Origin: Nocardioides_C sp963700955
GTDB taxonomy: Bacteria > Actinomycetota > Actinomycetes > Propionibacteriales > Nocardioidaceae
NCBI GenBank assembly: GCA_963700955.1
Contig: CAVOZH010000004.1
Span: 1-64,000, forward strand
Length of the DNA: 64,000 bases
Reading direction: 5' to 3'
Shown: in pieces, positions 16,164 to 26,685 of the stretch
Position numbering within the stretch: position 1 is the stretch's first letter
How the letters are laid out: every line of letters starts with the position of its first letter
The notes under the pieces: model-generated
What the model was told of the DNA's origin: nothing
Databases searched by the model: none
Seen by the model: only the letters and a program-made list of their open reading frames with translations
Program-made: the position numbers and the translations under genes

Positions 16164-16900
16164 TCAGGGTCTCCCTGCGTGTGGGGAGCTGACACGAGCG
16201 GTGAGGATCTGTCCTGTCCTGTCGCCCTCCCCGGTCATCGTGTCCTCGCCCCACTCCGTCGCGACGATGAACAACGTTCGACCGTCGTCACCCCCGAGCA
16301 TGCATGCGAAACAGCCTCGGTCGGCCTCTATCGTCCGCAGCACCTCACCACCCTCGCGCACGCGGACGCATCGCCGATGGGGAACGTCGGCGTACCAGAC
16401 TGCGCCCTCGGCATCGAGACAGATGCCGTCCGGTGCGGCATCGCCGAGCTCGGCCCAGGCCCGCCGGTTGCTCAGACCCCCGTCCGGGGCGATGTCGAAG
16501 GCCGTCAGCCGGTTCCCGTAAGACTCGGCAACAATCAGGGTCGCGTCATCCGGCGTGACTGCCATCCCGTTGGGGAACCAGAGGTCATCGGCCACCTCCC
16601 GCGCCTCGCCACCCGGCCGGACGACCGCGATCGTGCCTGCTGCCGGCGGAGCACCGGACATCATGTCGAAGCCGATCTCGTTGACGAACGTGTTTCCGCG
16701 GCCGTCGACGACCACCTCGTTCCACAATCGGTGCATGTCGCCGTACACCGTCAGCGAACCGTCCGGTTGTTCGCGCCACACCTGGCGCTCGCTCCCCGAC
16801 GTGGCGACGAGCCGTCCGTCCGGTAGCCAGGCGATCGAGAACGGCAGTCCGGTCATGGTTCGCACGACGTGGCGCTCGCCAGCACCGTCGTCTCCGGCAT
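16164..16900 (-). pseudogene. SMP-30/gluconolactonase-like gene, 5' deletion and frameshift
   Basis: A strong start (AAGGAGG then ATG at 16900) opens MPETTVLASA, the usual N-terminus of this family. After ten codons the sequence jumps, out of frame by 35 bp relative to the downstream GTG, to HVVRTMTGLPFSIAWLPDGRL. From there the rest of an SMP-30 beta-propeller is intact (NEVVVDGRGNTFVNEIG, LWFPNGMAVTPDD, PDGICLDAEGAVWYADVP) to a normal C-terminus. About 30 to 40 family residues (first blade) are missing. Internal initiation at 16865 would give a 233-residue truncated product. Confidence 0.75.
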
Positions 16901-16979
16901 GGTCCTCCTTCCATCGGGTGGTTGCTGAGATGCTGACCCGTCCAGGGAGCCGAAGTCATCGGCGAGCAGGGAGAAGCGG

Positions 16980-19900
16980 ATGATCCGGGACTCTCGTGGG
17001 TCCACGATGCAGCCGCCCTACGACGCGGTCATCTTCGACATGGACGGCGTGGTCACCGACACCGCCTCGCTGCACGCGGCGGCGTGGAAGCGACTGTTCG
17101 ACGAGGTGCTCGCCGACCCTCGTACGCACGTGGGCGGGACGCCTCGTCCGTTCGACCCGGTCGAGGACTATCACCGCTACGTGGACGGACGTCGGCGTGA
17201 GGACGGTGTGGTCGCGTTCCTCGACGCTCGTGGTGTGGACGTTCCCGCCGGCACGCCCGAGGACCCCGCCGGCTCGTGGACCGTGAGCGGACTCGCCGCC
17301 CGCAAGAACGAGATCTTCCTCGAGCTGGCGTCGACGGAAGGGGTCAAGGCCTTCCCCGGTACGACGTCCCTGGTGCAGCGTCTGAGGGAGGGCGGCACGC
17401 CGCTCGGCCTTGTGACAGCGAGCCGGAACGCCACGGCGGTCCTGCGGTCGGCGGGGCTCGAGGGTGCCTTCGACGTGATGGTCGACGGCAACGTGGCAGC
17501 AAGGCTCGGCCTACCCGGGAAGCCGGACCCGGCCACGTTCGTACAAGCAGCGCGGGAGCTCGGTGTCGCACCGGCGCGCGCGGCGGTGATCGAGGATGCC
17601 GTCACGGGGGTGACGGCAGCCCGGCACGGTGGTTTCGGCCTGGTTGTCGGTATCGACCGCGGACATCAGCGGCACGACCTCGAGGCGGCAGGTGCCGACT
17701 TCGTGCTCGACGACGTGGCCGAGCTCGACCTTGGGGTCTTCAGGTCCGACCCGTGGCTGCTGGTCTTCGAGGGCTTCGATCCCGCGCACGAGACGCATCG
17801 AGAAGCGTTGACGACGCTCGGCAACGGCTACCTGGGTACGCGGGGTGCCATGCCGGAACACGTGGATGACGGCATCCACTACCCGGGCACGTACCTCGCG
17901 GGCGTCTACAACCGGTTGGCCAGCATCGTGGAGGGGGAGGAGCGGGTGGACGAGGAGCTCGTCAACGCGCCCAACTGGCTCCCGCTCGACATCGCCGTCG
18001 ACGACGGTGGCTGGTGGTCCGCCGGAGCCTTCCTGGAGCAGGGGGAGCGACGAGAGCTGGACCTGCGCCGGGGGATGCTGACCCGCACCCTGCAGCTCGT
18101 CGACCCGCAGGGCCGGGTGCTGCGCGTCGTCCAGCGGCGTCTCGTCTCGATGGACCGGCCCCACCTCGCCGGTCTGGAGACAACGGTCACGCCGGAGGGA
18201 TGGAGCGGTCGGATCAGCATCCGCAGCGGAGTGGACGCCGACGTGGTGAACGGCAACGCCGTCGAGTCACGGCTCCTGGCCAACCGGCACCTCACCGCCC
18301 CCGTGGTGGAGCACCTCGGCGACACGCTGCTGGTCGAGGTGGAGACCACCCAGAGCAGGGTCCGGATAGCGACGGCGGTCCGGACAACCGTCTCCGGGGC
18401 GGCTGACCAGGCGACACCTGACGGCAGCCCGGACGGGCAGAGCATGGTGCGTTTCGACGTCATGGCGGTCGACGGGCACGCGGTCGCGTTTCACAAGCTG
18501 GTAGCGCTGGTCACCTCGCGCGACAGCGCGATCGCGTCACCGCGTGACGGTGCACTCGCGGAGCTGGAGCGGACCGGTTACGGCTTCGACGAGCTGGTGC
18601 GCCGCCACGTGCTGGCGTGGCAGCGGCTGTGGGAGCACTTCGCCGTCGACGTCGACACCGACGACCCCGTGCAGCTGGAGGTGAACCTGCACGTCTTCCA
18701 CATGCTCCAGGCCATCTCTCCCCACAGTGCGGGCGTGGACGCAGGCGTGCCGGCGCGCGGACTGCACGGCGAGGGTTATCGGGGGCACGTGTTCTGGGAC
18801 CAGCTGTTCGTCCTGCCGCTCTACGTGATGCGCACGCCTGCCGTCGCCCGTTCGCTGCTCGACTACCGCTGGCGACGGCTCGACGCTGCACGGGAGGCCG
18901 CAAGGCGGACCGGGAACCGCGGCGCGATGTTCCCGTGGCAGAGCGGCAGCGACGGCCGTGACGAGACGCCACGGCGACTGTTCAACCCTCGGTCCCAGCG
19001 CTGGATGCCGGACAACTCCTGGCGGCAACGCCACGTCGGCCTCGCCGTCGCCTACAACGCCTGGCAGTACTTCCAGGCCACCTCGGACACGCCTTGGCTC
19101 GCCGAACGCGGCGCGGAGCTGATCCTCGAGGTCGCCCGGTTCTTCTCGGACCTCGCGACCTACGACGAGCGGGACGGCCGCTTCCACATCCAGGGTGTGA
19201 TGGGTCCGGACGAGTACCACGACGGCTATCCCGACGCCCCGGGGCAGGGACTGCGGGACAACGCCTACACCAACGTCATGACCGCCTGGTTGTGCCGCCG
19301 GGCGGTCGAGGTGCACTCGCTGCTTCCGGCCCATGAGCGGCGAGAGCTCTCGCAGAAGCTCGGCCTCCAGCGGGAGGAGGTCGATCGGTGGACCGAGCTG
19401 AGCACGCGGATCGCCGTACCGTTCCACGACGGCGTCATCAGCCAGTTCGAAGGGTACGGCGAGCTCCTCGAGCTCGACTGGGAGCGCTACCGGCGCACCT
19501 ACGGAAACATCGAGCGCCTCGATCTCATCCTCGAGGCGGAGGGGGACAACCCGAACCGCTACAAGCTCTCCAAGCAGGCGGACGTGCTGATGCTTCTCTA
19601 CCTGCTCGGACCGGCCGAGGTGGTGCACGTGCTCTCGGGTCTCGGGTACTCCCTGACGATCGAGGACCTGGCACGTGTCGTCGACTACTACCTGTCGCGC
19701 AGCGCACACGGTTCGACGCTGAGCCGGGTGGTGCACACCTCGGTCCTCGCCATGCTGGACCGGTCGACGGCCTGGAGCGAGTTCCGTGAGGCGCTCGACG
19801 CGGACCTCGACGACACCCAAGGCGGTACGACGGGCCACGGCGTCCACCTGGGGGCGATGGCAGGCACGGCCGACATCCTGCTGCGCACCTTCACCGGGAT

Positions 19901-20141
19901 GCGCATGCAGGCAGATGCCCTGGTCTTCCGGCCCAAGCCACCTGGTGCACTTCGCGGCGTGACGTTCGAGATCCGGTACCGGGAGCAGCGGGTCACCGTG
20001 ACCGTGGACCGGCATCGTCTGCGTCTCTCCGCCGAGCCCGGCGCGATGCCGCCCGTGCGCGTCGTGGTCGACGACGTCCCGGCGATGCTCGGCGGCGGCC
20101 AGTCCCTGGAGTTCCCGATCGTTCATGCCTCATCGGTGTGA
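16980..20141 (+). CDS. Beta-phosphoglucomutase fused to GH65 disaccharide phosphorylase
   Basis: A 1053-residue fusion. Residues about 13 to 245 are a HAD-type beta-phosphoglucomutase (nucleophile motif with Asp20 and Asp22, then VTASRNA and the IEDAVTGVTAAR acid motif). Residues about 255 to 1050 are a GH65 inverting phosphorylase, with GNGYLGTRGAMPE at the domain start and the general acid Glu745 in VMGPDEYHDG. GH65 enzymes split maltose, trehalose or kojibiose with phosphate to glucose and beta-glucose-1-phosphate, which the mutase converts to glucose-6-phosphate, so the fusion channels the intermediate. The substrate is not certain. A GGGAG ribosome site precedes the ATG at 16980. The 3' end overlaps the convergent ATPase by 12 bp. 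Confidence 0.9.
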   Translation: MIRDSRGSTMQPPYDAVIFDMDGVVTDTASLHAAAWKRLFDEVLADPRTHVGGTPRPFDPVEDYHRYVDGRRREDGVVAFLDARGVDVPAGTPEDPAGSWTVSGLAARKNEIFLELASTEGVKAFPGTTSLVQRLREGGTPLGLVTASRNATAVLRSAGLEGAFDVMVDGNVAARLGLPGKPDPATFVQAARELGVAPARAAVIEDAVTGVTAARHGGFGLVVGIDRGHQRHDLEAAGADFVLDDVAELDLGVFRSDPWLLVFEGFDPAHETHREALTTLGNGYLGTRGAMPEHVDDGIHYPGTYLAGVYNRLASIVEGEERVDEELVNAPNWLPLDIAVDDGGWWSAGAFLEQGERRELDLRRGMLTRTLQLVDPQGRVLRVVQRRLVSMDRPHLAGLETTVTPEGWSGRISIRSGVDADVVNGNAVESRLLANRHLTAPVVEHLGDTLLVEVETTQSRVRIATAVRTTVSGAADQATPDGSPDGQSMVRFDVMAVDGHAVAFHKLVALVTSRDSAIASPRDGALAELERTGYGFDELVRRHVLAWQRLWEHFAVDVDTDDPVQLEVNLHVFHMLQAISPHSAGVDAGVPARGLHGEGYRGHVFWDQLFVLPLYVMRTPAVARSLLDYRWRRLDAAREAARRTGNRGAMFPWQSGSDGRDETPRRLFNPRSQRWMPDNSWRQRHVGLAVAYNAWQYFQATSDTPWLAERGAELILEVARFFSDLATYDERDGRFHIQGVMGPDEYHDGYPDAPGQGLRDNAYTNVMTAWLCRRAVEVHSLLPAHERRELSQKLGLQREEVDRWTELSTRIAVPFHDGVISQFEGYGELLELDWERYRRTYGNIERLDLILEAEGDNPNRYKLSKQADVLMLLYLLGPAEVVHVLSGLGYSLTIEDLARVVDYYLSRSAHGSTLSRVVHTSVLAMLDRSTAWSEFREALDADLDDTQGGTTGHGVHLGAMAGTADILLRTFTGMRMQADALVFRPKPPGALRGVTFEIRYREQRVTVTVDRHRLRLSAEPGAMPPVRVVVDDVPAMLGGGQSLEFPIVHASSV

Positions 20142-22676
20142 CATCGACTTGTAGATCTCGAACCACACGACTCCGAGCAGGCCGGCGACGACGGCGATGA
20201 GCCAGTCGGTGAGGGAGATGGCTCCGAGGTTGAACGCCCGACGCAGGCCCGGGACGTTCAAGATGACCACGAGGAGCACGACGGCTCCGCACAGGATCCA
20301 CTTCAGGGCGCGGTTCCTGCGCTCCCGGAAGGTGCGCCAGATCCGTAGCCGCCAGGAGCGGTTCACCAGGATCAAGGCGAGGTTGCCGAAGACGAGGGTG
20401 GCGAAGGTGACCGAGCGGGTCACGTCGTCGGGGCGCCCGGTCAGGACGCTCCACAGGTAGACCCCGAGCACGGTGGCGAACACGGAGGTCCCCTGGAGCG
20501 CGGCGATGGTGAGGACCCTGCGTCCGAACATCGGCTCACCGAGCCCACGCGGCGGCTGCTCCATGATCTCGGGGTCGATCTCCTCAGCCTCGAACACGAC
20601 CGAGCAGGCCGGGTCGATGATGAGCTCGAGGAACGCGATCTGCACGGGCAGGAGCACCAGCGGCCAGTCGGCGACGAAGACGGGGACGAGTGACATGCCG
20701 ACGATCGGCACGTGCACGGCGATGATGTAGGACATCGCCTTGCGCAGGTTGTCGAAGATGCCGCGACCCTGGCGGACGCCACCTGCGATGGAGGTGAAGT
20801 CGTCGTCGGTGATCACGAGGGCGGCGGACTCGCGGGCCACGTCGGTGCCGCGTTTCCCCATCGCGATGCCGATGTCGGCGGCGCGCAGCGCCGGGGCGTC
20901 GTTGACCCCGTCGCCGGTCATCCCGACGACCTCGCCGTTGGCCTTGAGCGCGCGGATCAGCCGGAGCTTCTGCTCGGGCACCATGCGTGCGAACACGCCG
21001 ACCGAGCGGATCCGGTGGGCGAGCTCCTCGTCCGCCATGACGGTGAGCTCGGGGCCGGTGATGACCCCGGCCTCGTGAGCCAGGCCGATCTCCCGAGCGA
21101 TCGCCAGCGCAGTGCCGGGATAGTCGCCGGTGATCATCACCGTGCGCACGCCCGCACTCGTGCATTCCGCCACGGCATCCGCGACGCCAGGGCGCACCGG
21201 GTCCTGCAGACCGGCGAGCCCGAGGTACTCGAAGTCGAAGTCGTGCTGCTCGGTGGGGAGGCGGTGGTCCTGGTCGAAGAACGCCCGGGCCACGCCGAGC
21301 ACCCGTCGGCCGCCGGCGGTGGCCGCCTCCACCTGCGCGGTGAGCGAGGCGAGCTCGTCAGGCCCGAGGTGGCACAGGTCGGCGATCGCCTCCGGCGCCC
21401 CCTTGGCTGCGACGACGTAGTGGCTGCCGTCCGGTGAGCGCCAGACGTGCGACAGGGCGAGCAGCTTCTCGGAGAGGGGGTACTCCTTCACCAGCTCCCA
21501 GTCGGCGTGCAGGTGCTCGGTGTCTGCGAGGTACTTCTCGCCGAGCGCCTTGAACGCCTTGTCCATGGGGTCGAAGGGGTCGATGGGGGAGGCGAGCACG
21601 GAGAACTCGGCGATGGTGTGGAACACCTCGGGCAACGGCTTCTCGTCGAGGGGACAGATCTGGTGACCGACGATGAGCTCGCGGACGGTCATGCTGTTCA
21701 TGGTCAGCGTGCCGGTCTTGTCGACGCAGATGACGGTTGCCGAACCGAGCGTCTCGGTCACGGGAGGGCGCCGCGTGAGCACGTGTTTCTGGGACATCCG
21801 CCAGGCGCCGAGCGCCAGGAAGACGGTGAGTACGACGGGGAACTCCTCCGGCAGCATCGCCATCGCCGTCGCGATGCCGGCGAGCAGGCCCTCGAGCCAG
21901 TGGCCCCGCGTGAGGCCGTAGACCACCACGACGACCGCGGCGGCGCCCAGACCGAGCACTGCGATGAGCCGCACGAGCCGGTCTATCTCGCGCTGGAGCG
22001 GGGTGCGTTCAGGCTCGATCGTCCGGAGGGCAGTCCCGATCCTGCCGAGCTCTGTGCCGGTTCCGGTCTCTTTCACAAGTGCGAGCCCATGGCCCTTGAC
22101 CACGAGGGTTCCGGAGAACACCCAGGGGGTCGCGTCGCCACCGGGGCGGCCCATCGGTGCGGGCGCCGAGTCCGGGTCGGCCGGCGCCTTGCGGACGGGG
22201 ACCGACTCGCCTGTGAGTGCCGACTCGTCCACCGAGAAGCTCATGGCGTCCAGCAGGACCGCGTCGGCGGGCACCCGGTCGCCCTCGGCCAGCAGGGCGT
22301 AGTCCCCGCGTACGACGTCCCGGCCGGCGATGCGGATCTGAACCCCCTCCCGCACGACGAGCGCACGGGGGGAGGAGAGGTCACGGAGCGCGGCGAGAGC
22401 GTTCTCGGTCTTGTGCTCCTGGTAGATGGAGATCGCGATGACGACCACCACGAAGGACATCAAGAGGGCACCGTCGAGCGGCTCGGCGAGCAGGAAGTTG
22501 ACCGTCCCCGCACCGAGGAGGAGCAGCAGCATCGGCTGACGGATGACCTCCCACGACTGTCGCAGGAGGTTCCGCCTCCTTGCGGTGGGGAGCTCGTTGG
22601 GGCCGTCCTCGGCGAGCCGGCGCTCCGCCTCCTCGGCGGTGAGCCCCGTCAGGGCCTCGTCCTGGATGGTGACCAT
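20130..22676 (-). CDS. P2-type cation-transporting ATPase
   Basis: An 848-residue HAD-family P-type ATPase. The N-terminal cation domain (GLTAEEAERRLAEDGPNELP) is followed by the TGES actuator loop, a PEEFPV transmembrane motif, the phosphorylation site DKTGTLT, MITGDYPGTA, and hinge motif TGDGVNDAPALRAADIGIAM, then six C-terminal helices. The sequence fits the calcium/manganese-like branch with CtpF-type proteins; the exact ion is unknown. ATG 22676 has a GAGGGGG ribosome site. Confidence 0.9.
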   Translation of the reverse strand: MVTIQDEALTGLTAEEAERRLAEDGPNELPTARRRNLLRQSWEVIRQPMLLLLLGAGTVNFLLAEPLDGALLMSFVVVVIAISIYQEHKTENALAALRDLSSPRALVVREGVQIRIAGRDVVRGDYALLAEGDRVPADAVLLDAMSFSVDESALTGESVPVRKAPADPDSAPAPMGRPGGDATPWVFSGTLVVKGHGLALVKETGTGTELGRIGTALRTIEPERTPLQREIDRLVRLIAVLGLGAAAVVVVVYGLTRGHWLEGLLAGIATAMAMLPEEFPVVLTVFLALGAWRMSQKHVLTRRPPVTETLGSATVICVDKTGTLTMNSMTVRELIVGHQICPLDEKPLPEVFHTIAEFSVLASPIDPFDPMDKAFKALGEKYLADTEHLHADWELVKEYPLSEKLLALSHVWRSPDGSHYVVAAKGAPEAIADLCHLGPDELASLTAQVEAATAGGRRVLGVARAFFDQDHRLPTEQHDFDFEYLGLAGLQDPVRPGVADAVAECTSAGVRTVMITGDYPGTALAIAREIGLAHEAGVITGPELTVMADEELAHRIRSVGVFARMVPEQKLRLIRALKANGEVVGMTGDGVNDAPALRAADIGIAMGKRGTDVARESAALVITDDDFTSIAGGVRQGRGIFDNLRKAMSYIIAVHVPIVGMSLVPVFVADWPLVLLPVQIAFLELIIDPACSVVFEAEEIDPEIMEQPPRGLGEPMFGRRVLTIAALQGTSVFATVLGVYLWSVLTGRPDDVTRSVTFATLVFGNLALILVNRSWRLRIWRTFRERRNRALKWILCGAVVLLVVILNVPGLRRAFNLGAISLTDWLIAVVAGLLGVVWFEIYKSMSHR

Positions 22677-22767
22677 CGGGCCCCCTCAAGCCTCGACACC
22701 GGCGGCGACCGGACGGCGTCGCCCGGCGTACGCCGTCTCCGCAGCCAGGCGTGGTCGTCGCGAACCC

Positions 22768-23169
22768 TCAGTGGTGGTGCTCGGCCTCCGCGGCGACAGC
22801 GTCGGCCTTGGTGCGGTGGACGGTGCCGTGGGGGTGCTGGGGCGGTGCGTAGATCGTGTAGAGCTTCAGCTGCCCGTCGCCCCTGTTGATGACGTTGTGC
22901 CAGGTGCCGCCGGGGATGACGACCGCCCAGTCCTCTTCGATGTCATGGGCCTCGGCGATCTCGTCCTCCGAGGGCCCCATCGTCACGGTGGCGCGGCCCG
23001 ACTCGATCCGGATGAACTGCTCGAGGTGGTCGTGCATCTCGAGGCCGATCTCCTCGCCGGGCTCGAGGCTCATCACCACCAGCTGAAGGTTCTGAGCGGT
23101 GAAGAGCACTTGGCGGAAGTACGAGCTGACCTTCGCGGCCTCTTCGATGTTCCCGACCCAACCGGTCAT
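22768..23169 (-). CDS. Cupin domain protein
   Basis: A 133-residue single cupin. Motif 1 is visible as GLEMHDHLEQFIRIESG (His, His and Glu metal ligands) and motif 2 as PGGTWHNVINRG. The C-terminus is unusual, ending AEAEHHH. Small cupins bind metals and have many enzymatic or sensory roles; none is indicated. It lies upstream of the ATPase on the same strand with a gap of about 90 bp, so co-transcription is possible. Confidence 0.85.
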   Translation of the reverse strand: MTGWVGNIEEAAKVSSYFRQVLFTAQNLQLVVMSLEPGEEIGLEMHDHLEQFIRIESGRATVTMGPSEDEIAEAHDIEEDWAVVIPGGTWHNVINRGDGQLKLYTIYAPPQHPHGTVHRTKADAVAAEAEHHH

Positions 23170-23310
23170 GGCTCCTCCTAGCGCTGGCTCCTCCTCCCAT
23201 CGTGTCCCAACTCCGCGGCGGAGTCTGCAGAAGAGCCCACGCGGGCCCGGTCAGCGAGGTTGGTTGTCGCTGCAGCGGTGTGCCGGCGGCGGTCCTGCGA
23301 CACTGGGCCG

Positions 23311-23901
<591 letters not shown>

Positions 23902-24051
23902 GGTGGCGGAGTCGATGACCGACTGGGACGCCTGGCACCACGGGCCGGCGCCCGTTCACGTTCTTCAGGTGACCCTCGGTGTGGATCGGGCTCCTGGCTC
24001 ACCCGAACCCGCTCGTCGGCGCGTCGAGGCCTCACCTGTAACCTCCACGGG

Positions 24052-25731
24052 ATGCTCAGGACGCTGATCACGCCACCGTGGGTCGCACGAGTCGTCGGTC
24101 TCGTCGGAGCGGTGAGCCTGCTCAGCGCGGTCCTTCCGGTCTTCCACGACCGTGCCCGGATCGTCGCGGGCATCGTCCCGCCGGTGTTCCCCGCGGCGGC
24201 GACCACCGGTGCTGCCGCGGTCGGTGTCATCCTCATGGTCCTCTCCCGTGCCCTGCGTCGGGGAAAGTTCCGGGCCTGGCTGCTGGCCACCGTGCTCTCC
24301 GCGCTCGCGACAGTGCTCCATGTGGTGAAGGGTCTCGACGTGGAGGAGGCCGTGCTCAGCGGCGCCGTGTTCGTGCTGCTGCTCGCCTCCCGGAAGGGCT
24401 TCACCGCCAGGCCCGACCCCCGGTCGGTACGCCGTGTGGTCGGAGTCCTCACCGTGGGGACCGCGCTCGCTACGACTCTCGGCTGGATCTGGCTGAGCAT
24501 CGACCGCGACGGGGAGGCGCCGGGCACCACCTGGCTCGACCGGCTCGCGCAGGCTTTCCTCGGTCTGCTGGGCATCCCGGGTCCGGTGGAGTACGTCGAC
24601 CGGCTCGACGCCACGCGTTCGGCGGTAGCGCTCGTCGTACTGGGTGCCGCCTTGCTGCTCGTGGCGGTGCTCGTCGCCCTCCAGCCCAAGGCCGGACCGC
24701 ACCCGGTGACCGAGCCTGAGCGGTCCCGGGTCCAGGAGCTCCTTGGCCGGTGGGGCGGCGTGGACTCGCTGTCGTACTTCGCGCTGCGCGACGACAGGTC
24801 CGTGATCTTCTCCCCGTCCGGCAAGGCCGCGATCACCTACCGGGTCGTCGGGACCGTGTCACTCGCGGCCGGCGACCCGCTCGGCGATCCGGAGGCGTGG
24901 CCGGGCGCGATCTCCGTCTGGCTGGAGGAGGCGCGAGAGTACGGCTGGGTGCCGGCCGTGCTGGGGGCGAGCGAGCGAGGCGCCGAGGCCTTCCACCGGG
25001 CCGGGCTCGACGCCCTGGAGTTCGGTGACGAGGCGATCCTGGACGCCGACGACTTCTCCCTCGAGGGGCGCAGCATGCGGGTGGTCCGCCAGGCTGTCTC
25101 CCGATGCGTGCGCGCCGGGCTGACCGTGACCTGTCACCGGGTCGCCGACCTCGACGAGGAGACCCGCGCCGCGGTGTCGGCCCACGCGGACGCCTGGCGG
25201 GACGGAGAGGTCGAACGGGGCTTCTCGATGGCGCTCGGCCGACTCGCCGACCCGGTCGACGAGCGTGCGGTCGTCGTACTCTCCACCGACGCGGACGGCT
25301 GGCTGCGGGGGCTCCTGCAGCTGGTGCCCTGGGGAGACGACGGTCTCTCCCTCGACGTGATGCGCCGGGACCGGGCCTCCGAGAACGGCATCGTCGAGCA
25401 GATGGTCACCGCACTGATGGCCGAGGCACCGGCGCTCGGCGTACGCCGGGTCTCCCTGAACTTCGCCGTGTTCCGCAGCGTCTTCGCGCGAGGGGAACGG
25501 CTCGGGGCCGGTCCGGTGCTACGAATGTGGCGGTCGGTCCTCCTCGGGGCGTCGCGGTTCTGGCAGATCGAGTCGCTCTACCGTGCCAACGCGAAGTTCC
25601 AGCCGGTGTGGATGCCCCGGTTCGTCTGCTTCCGCTCCAGCGCCGACCTGCCGCGGGTCTCGATGGCGGCGCTGCGCGCGGAGGCGTTCCTGGTCGCACC
25701 GAGCTGGCTGCAGCGGCTCCTGCGCAGCTGA
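24052..25731 (+). CDS. MprF-like protein (DUF2156, aminoacyl-phosphatidylglycerol synthase type)
   Basis: A 559-residue protein. An N-terminal membrane region of about six helices (residues 10 to 220) is followed by a LPG_synthase_C/DUF2156 domain (about residues 225 to 550) with DSLSYFALRDDRSVIFSPSG and LNFAVFRSVFARGERLG, motifs of the tandem GNAT fold. In MprF and LysX this domain transfers an amino acid from tRNA to phosphatidylglycerol, lowering envelope charge. Here there is no lysyl-tRNA synthetase domain as in LysX, so the amino acid is unknown. The neighbouring protease and hydrolase genes are also envelope-related. Confidence 0.82.
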   Translation: MLRTLITPPWVARVVGLVGAVSLLSAVLPVFHDRARIVAGIVPPVFPAAATTGAAAVGVILMVLSRALRRGKFRAWLLATVLSALATVLHVVKGLDVEEAVLSGAVFVLLLASRKGFTARPDPRSVRRVVGVLTVGTALATTLGWIWLSIDRDGEAPGTTWLDRLAQAFLGLLGIPGPVEYVDRLDATRSAVALVVLGAALLLVAVLVALQPKAGPHPVTEPERSRVQELLGRWGGVDSLSYFALRDDRSVIFSPSGKAAITYRVVGTVSLAAGDPLGDPEAWPGAISVWLEEAREYGWVPAVLGASERGAEAFHRAGLDALEFGDEAILDADDFSLEGRSMRVVRQAVSRCVRAGLTVTCHRVADLDEETRAAVSAHADAWRDGEVERGFSMALGRLADPVDERAVVVLSTDADGWLRGLLQLVPWGDDGLSLDVMRRDRASENGIVEQMVTALMAEAPALGVRRVSLNFAVFRSVFARGERLGAGPVLRMWRSVLLGASRFWQIESLYRANAKFQPVWMPRFVCFRSSADLPRVSMAALRAEAFLVAPSWLQRLLRS

Positions 25732-25863
25732 CGCCTCTCACCGCAGCAAGCCCGGTGGAAGCACGTCACCGGCCCCTGTCAGTTCCGGGAAGGAATGTCA
25801 AGGAATCTCGACTGCCAAGGTGTTCGCGTGTTTCGTTCAGGGCTGTCTGCCAATACTGCAAGG

Positions 25864-26631
25864 GTGACGCTTCCCGCCCCATCGGTCCCCGACACCGCCA
25901 CCACGGCGGTGCCCTCCACATCGGATCGCCACCGCCGCCAGGCGCTGGCGGGCACGGCCCTGGTGATCGCGGCGCTCGCCGTGGTGAACGTGGCAAGGTA
26001 CCTCATGCCCGCCGGAAGCGTATGGCTGAGCGTCGTCGCGACCGGAGTGCTGCTGGTCTTCGCCAGGAGAACCGGCCTCACCTGGGCACAGCTCGGTCTA
26101 GGCCGGCACCGGCTCCGAGCGGGACGCAGATGGGGCTTTGCCGCCGTCGTGACGGTGGGTGCGGTCTACCTGGCCGGCGTCCTGATACCGGCGACGCGGC
26201 CGGCGTTCCTCGATGCTCGGTACGACTTCGGGTGGTCTCACGCCCTGATGACCGCGTTCGTGGTCATCCCCTTCGGCACGGTGCTTCTCGAGGAGGTCGC
26301 CTTCCGGTCGGTGCTGTGGGGGATGCTCTCGCGACACATGACGACTTGGCGGGTCATCCTGGTCTCCTCGTCGCTGTTCGGTGTGTGGCACGTGCTGCCT
26401 TCCCTGGACTTCGCGTCCGCCAACCAAGGGTTGAGCCAGGCAGTGCCACAGCCCGGCGCGGCGATCGCGCTCGTCGTGCTGGGGACCGTCGCGTTCACGG
26501 CTGTCGGCGGCGTCGTGGCGGGCGAGCTCCGTCGCCGCAGCGGGAGCGTGCTCGCGAGCGCGGGGATGCACTGGGCGACGAATGCCCTCGGTGTGCTCTT
26601 CGGCCTGGTCGCCTGGCGTCTGGCTGCATAG
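25864..26631 (+). CDS. CPBP family intramembrane glutamic endopeptidase
   Basis: A protein of about 255 residues with around seven helices and the three CPBP (Abi) motifs in order: EEVAFRS (EExxxR), FGVWHVL (FxxxH) and HWATNALG (HxxxN). Members cleave prenylated or signal peptides in the membrane, or act in bacteriocin immunity. The start is uncertain: GTG 25864 is closest to the domain, while the open frame from 25795 adds 23 residues. It lies between the MprF-like gene and the membrane hydrolase, all on the same strand. Confidence 0.85.
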   Translation: MTLPAPSVPDTATTAVPSTSDRHRRQALAGTALVIAALAVVNVARYLMPAGSVWLSVVATGVLLVFARRTGLTWAQLGLGRHRLRAGRRWGFAAVVTVGAVYLAGVLIPATRPAFLDARYDFGWSHALMTAFVVIPFGTVLLEEVAFRSVLWGMLSRHMTTWRVILVSSSLFGVWHVLPSLDFASANQGLSQAVPQPGAAIALVVLGTVAFTAVGGVVAGELRRRSGSVLASAGMHWATNALGVLFGLVAWRLAA

Positions 26632-26685
26632 CCGGTATCTCGCGTTCGCCGGTTCCCGGGTTGGGCCGCCTGGGATGATCGGATC

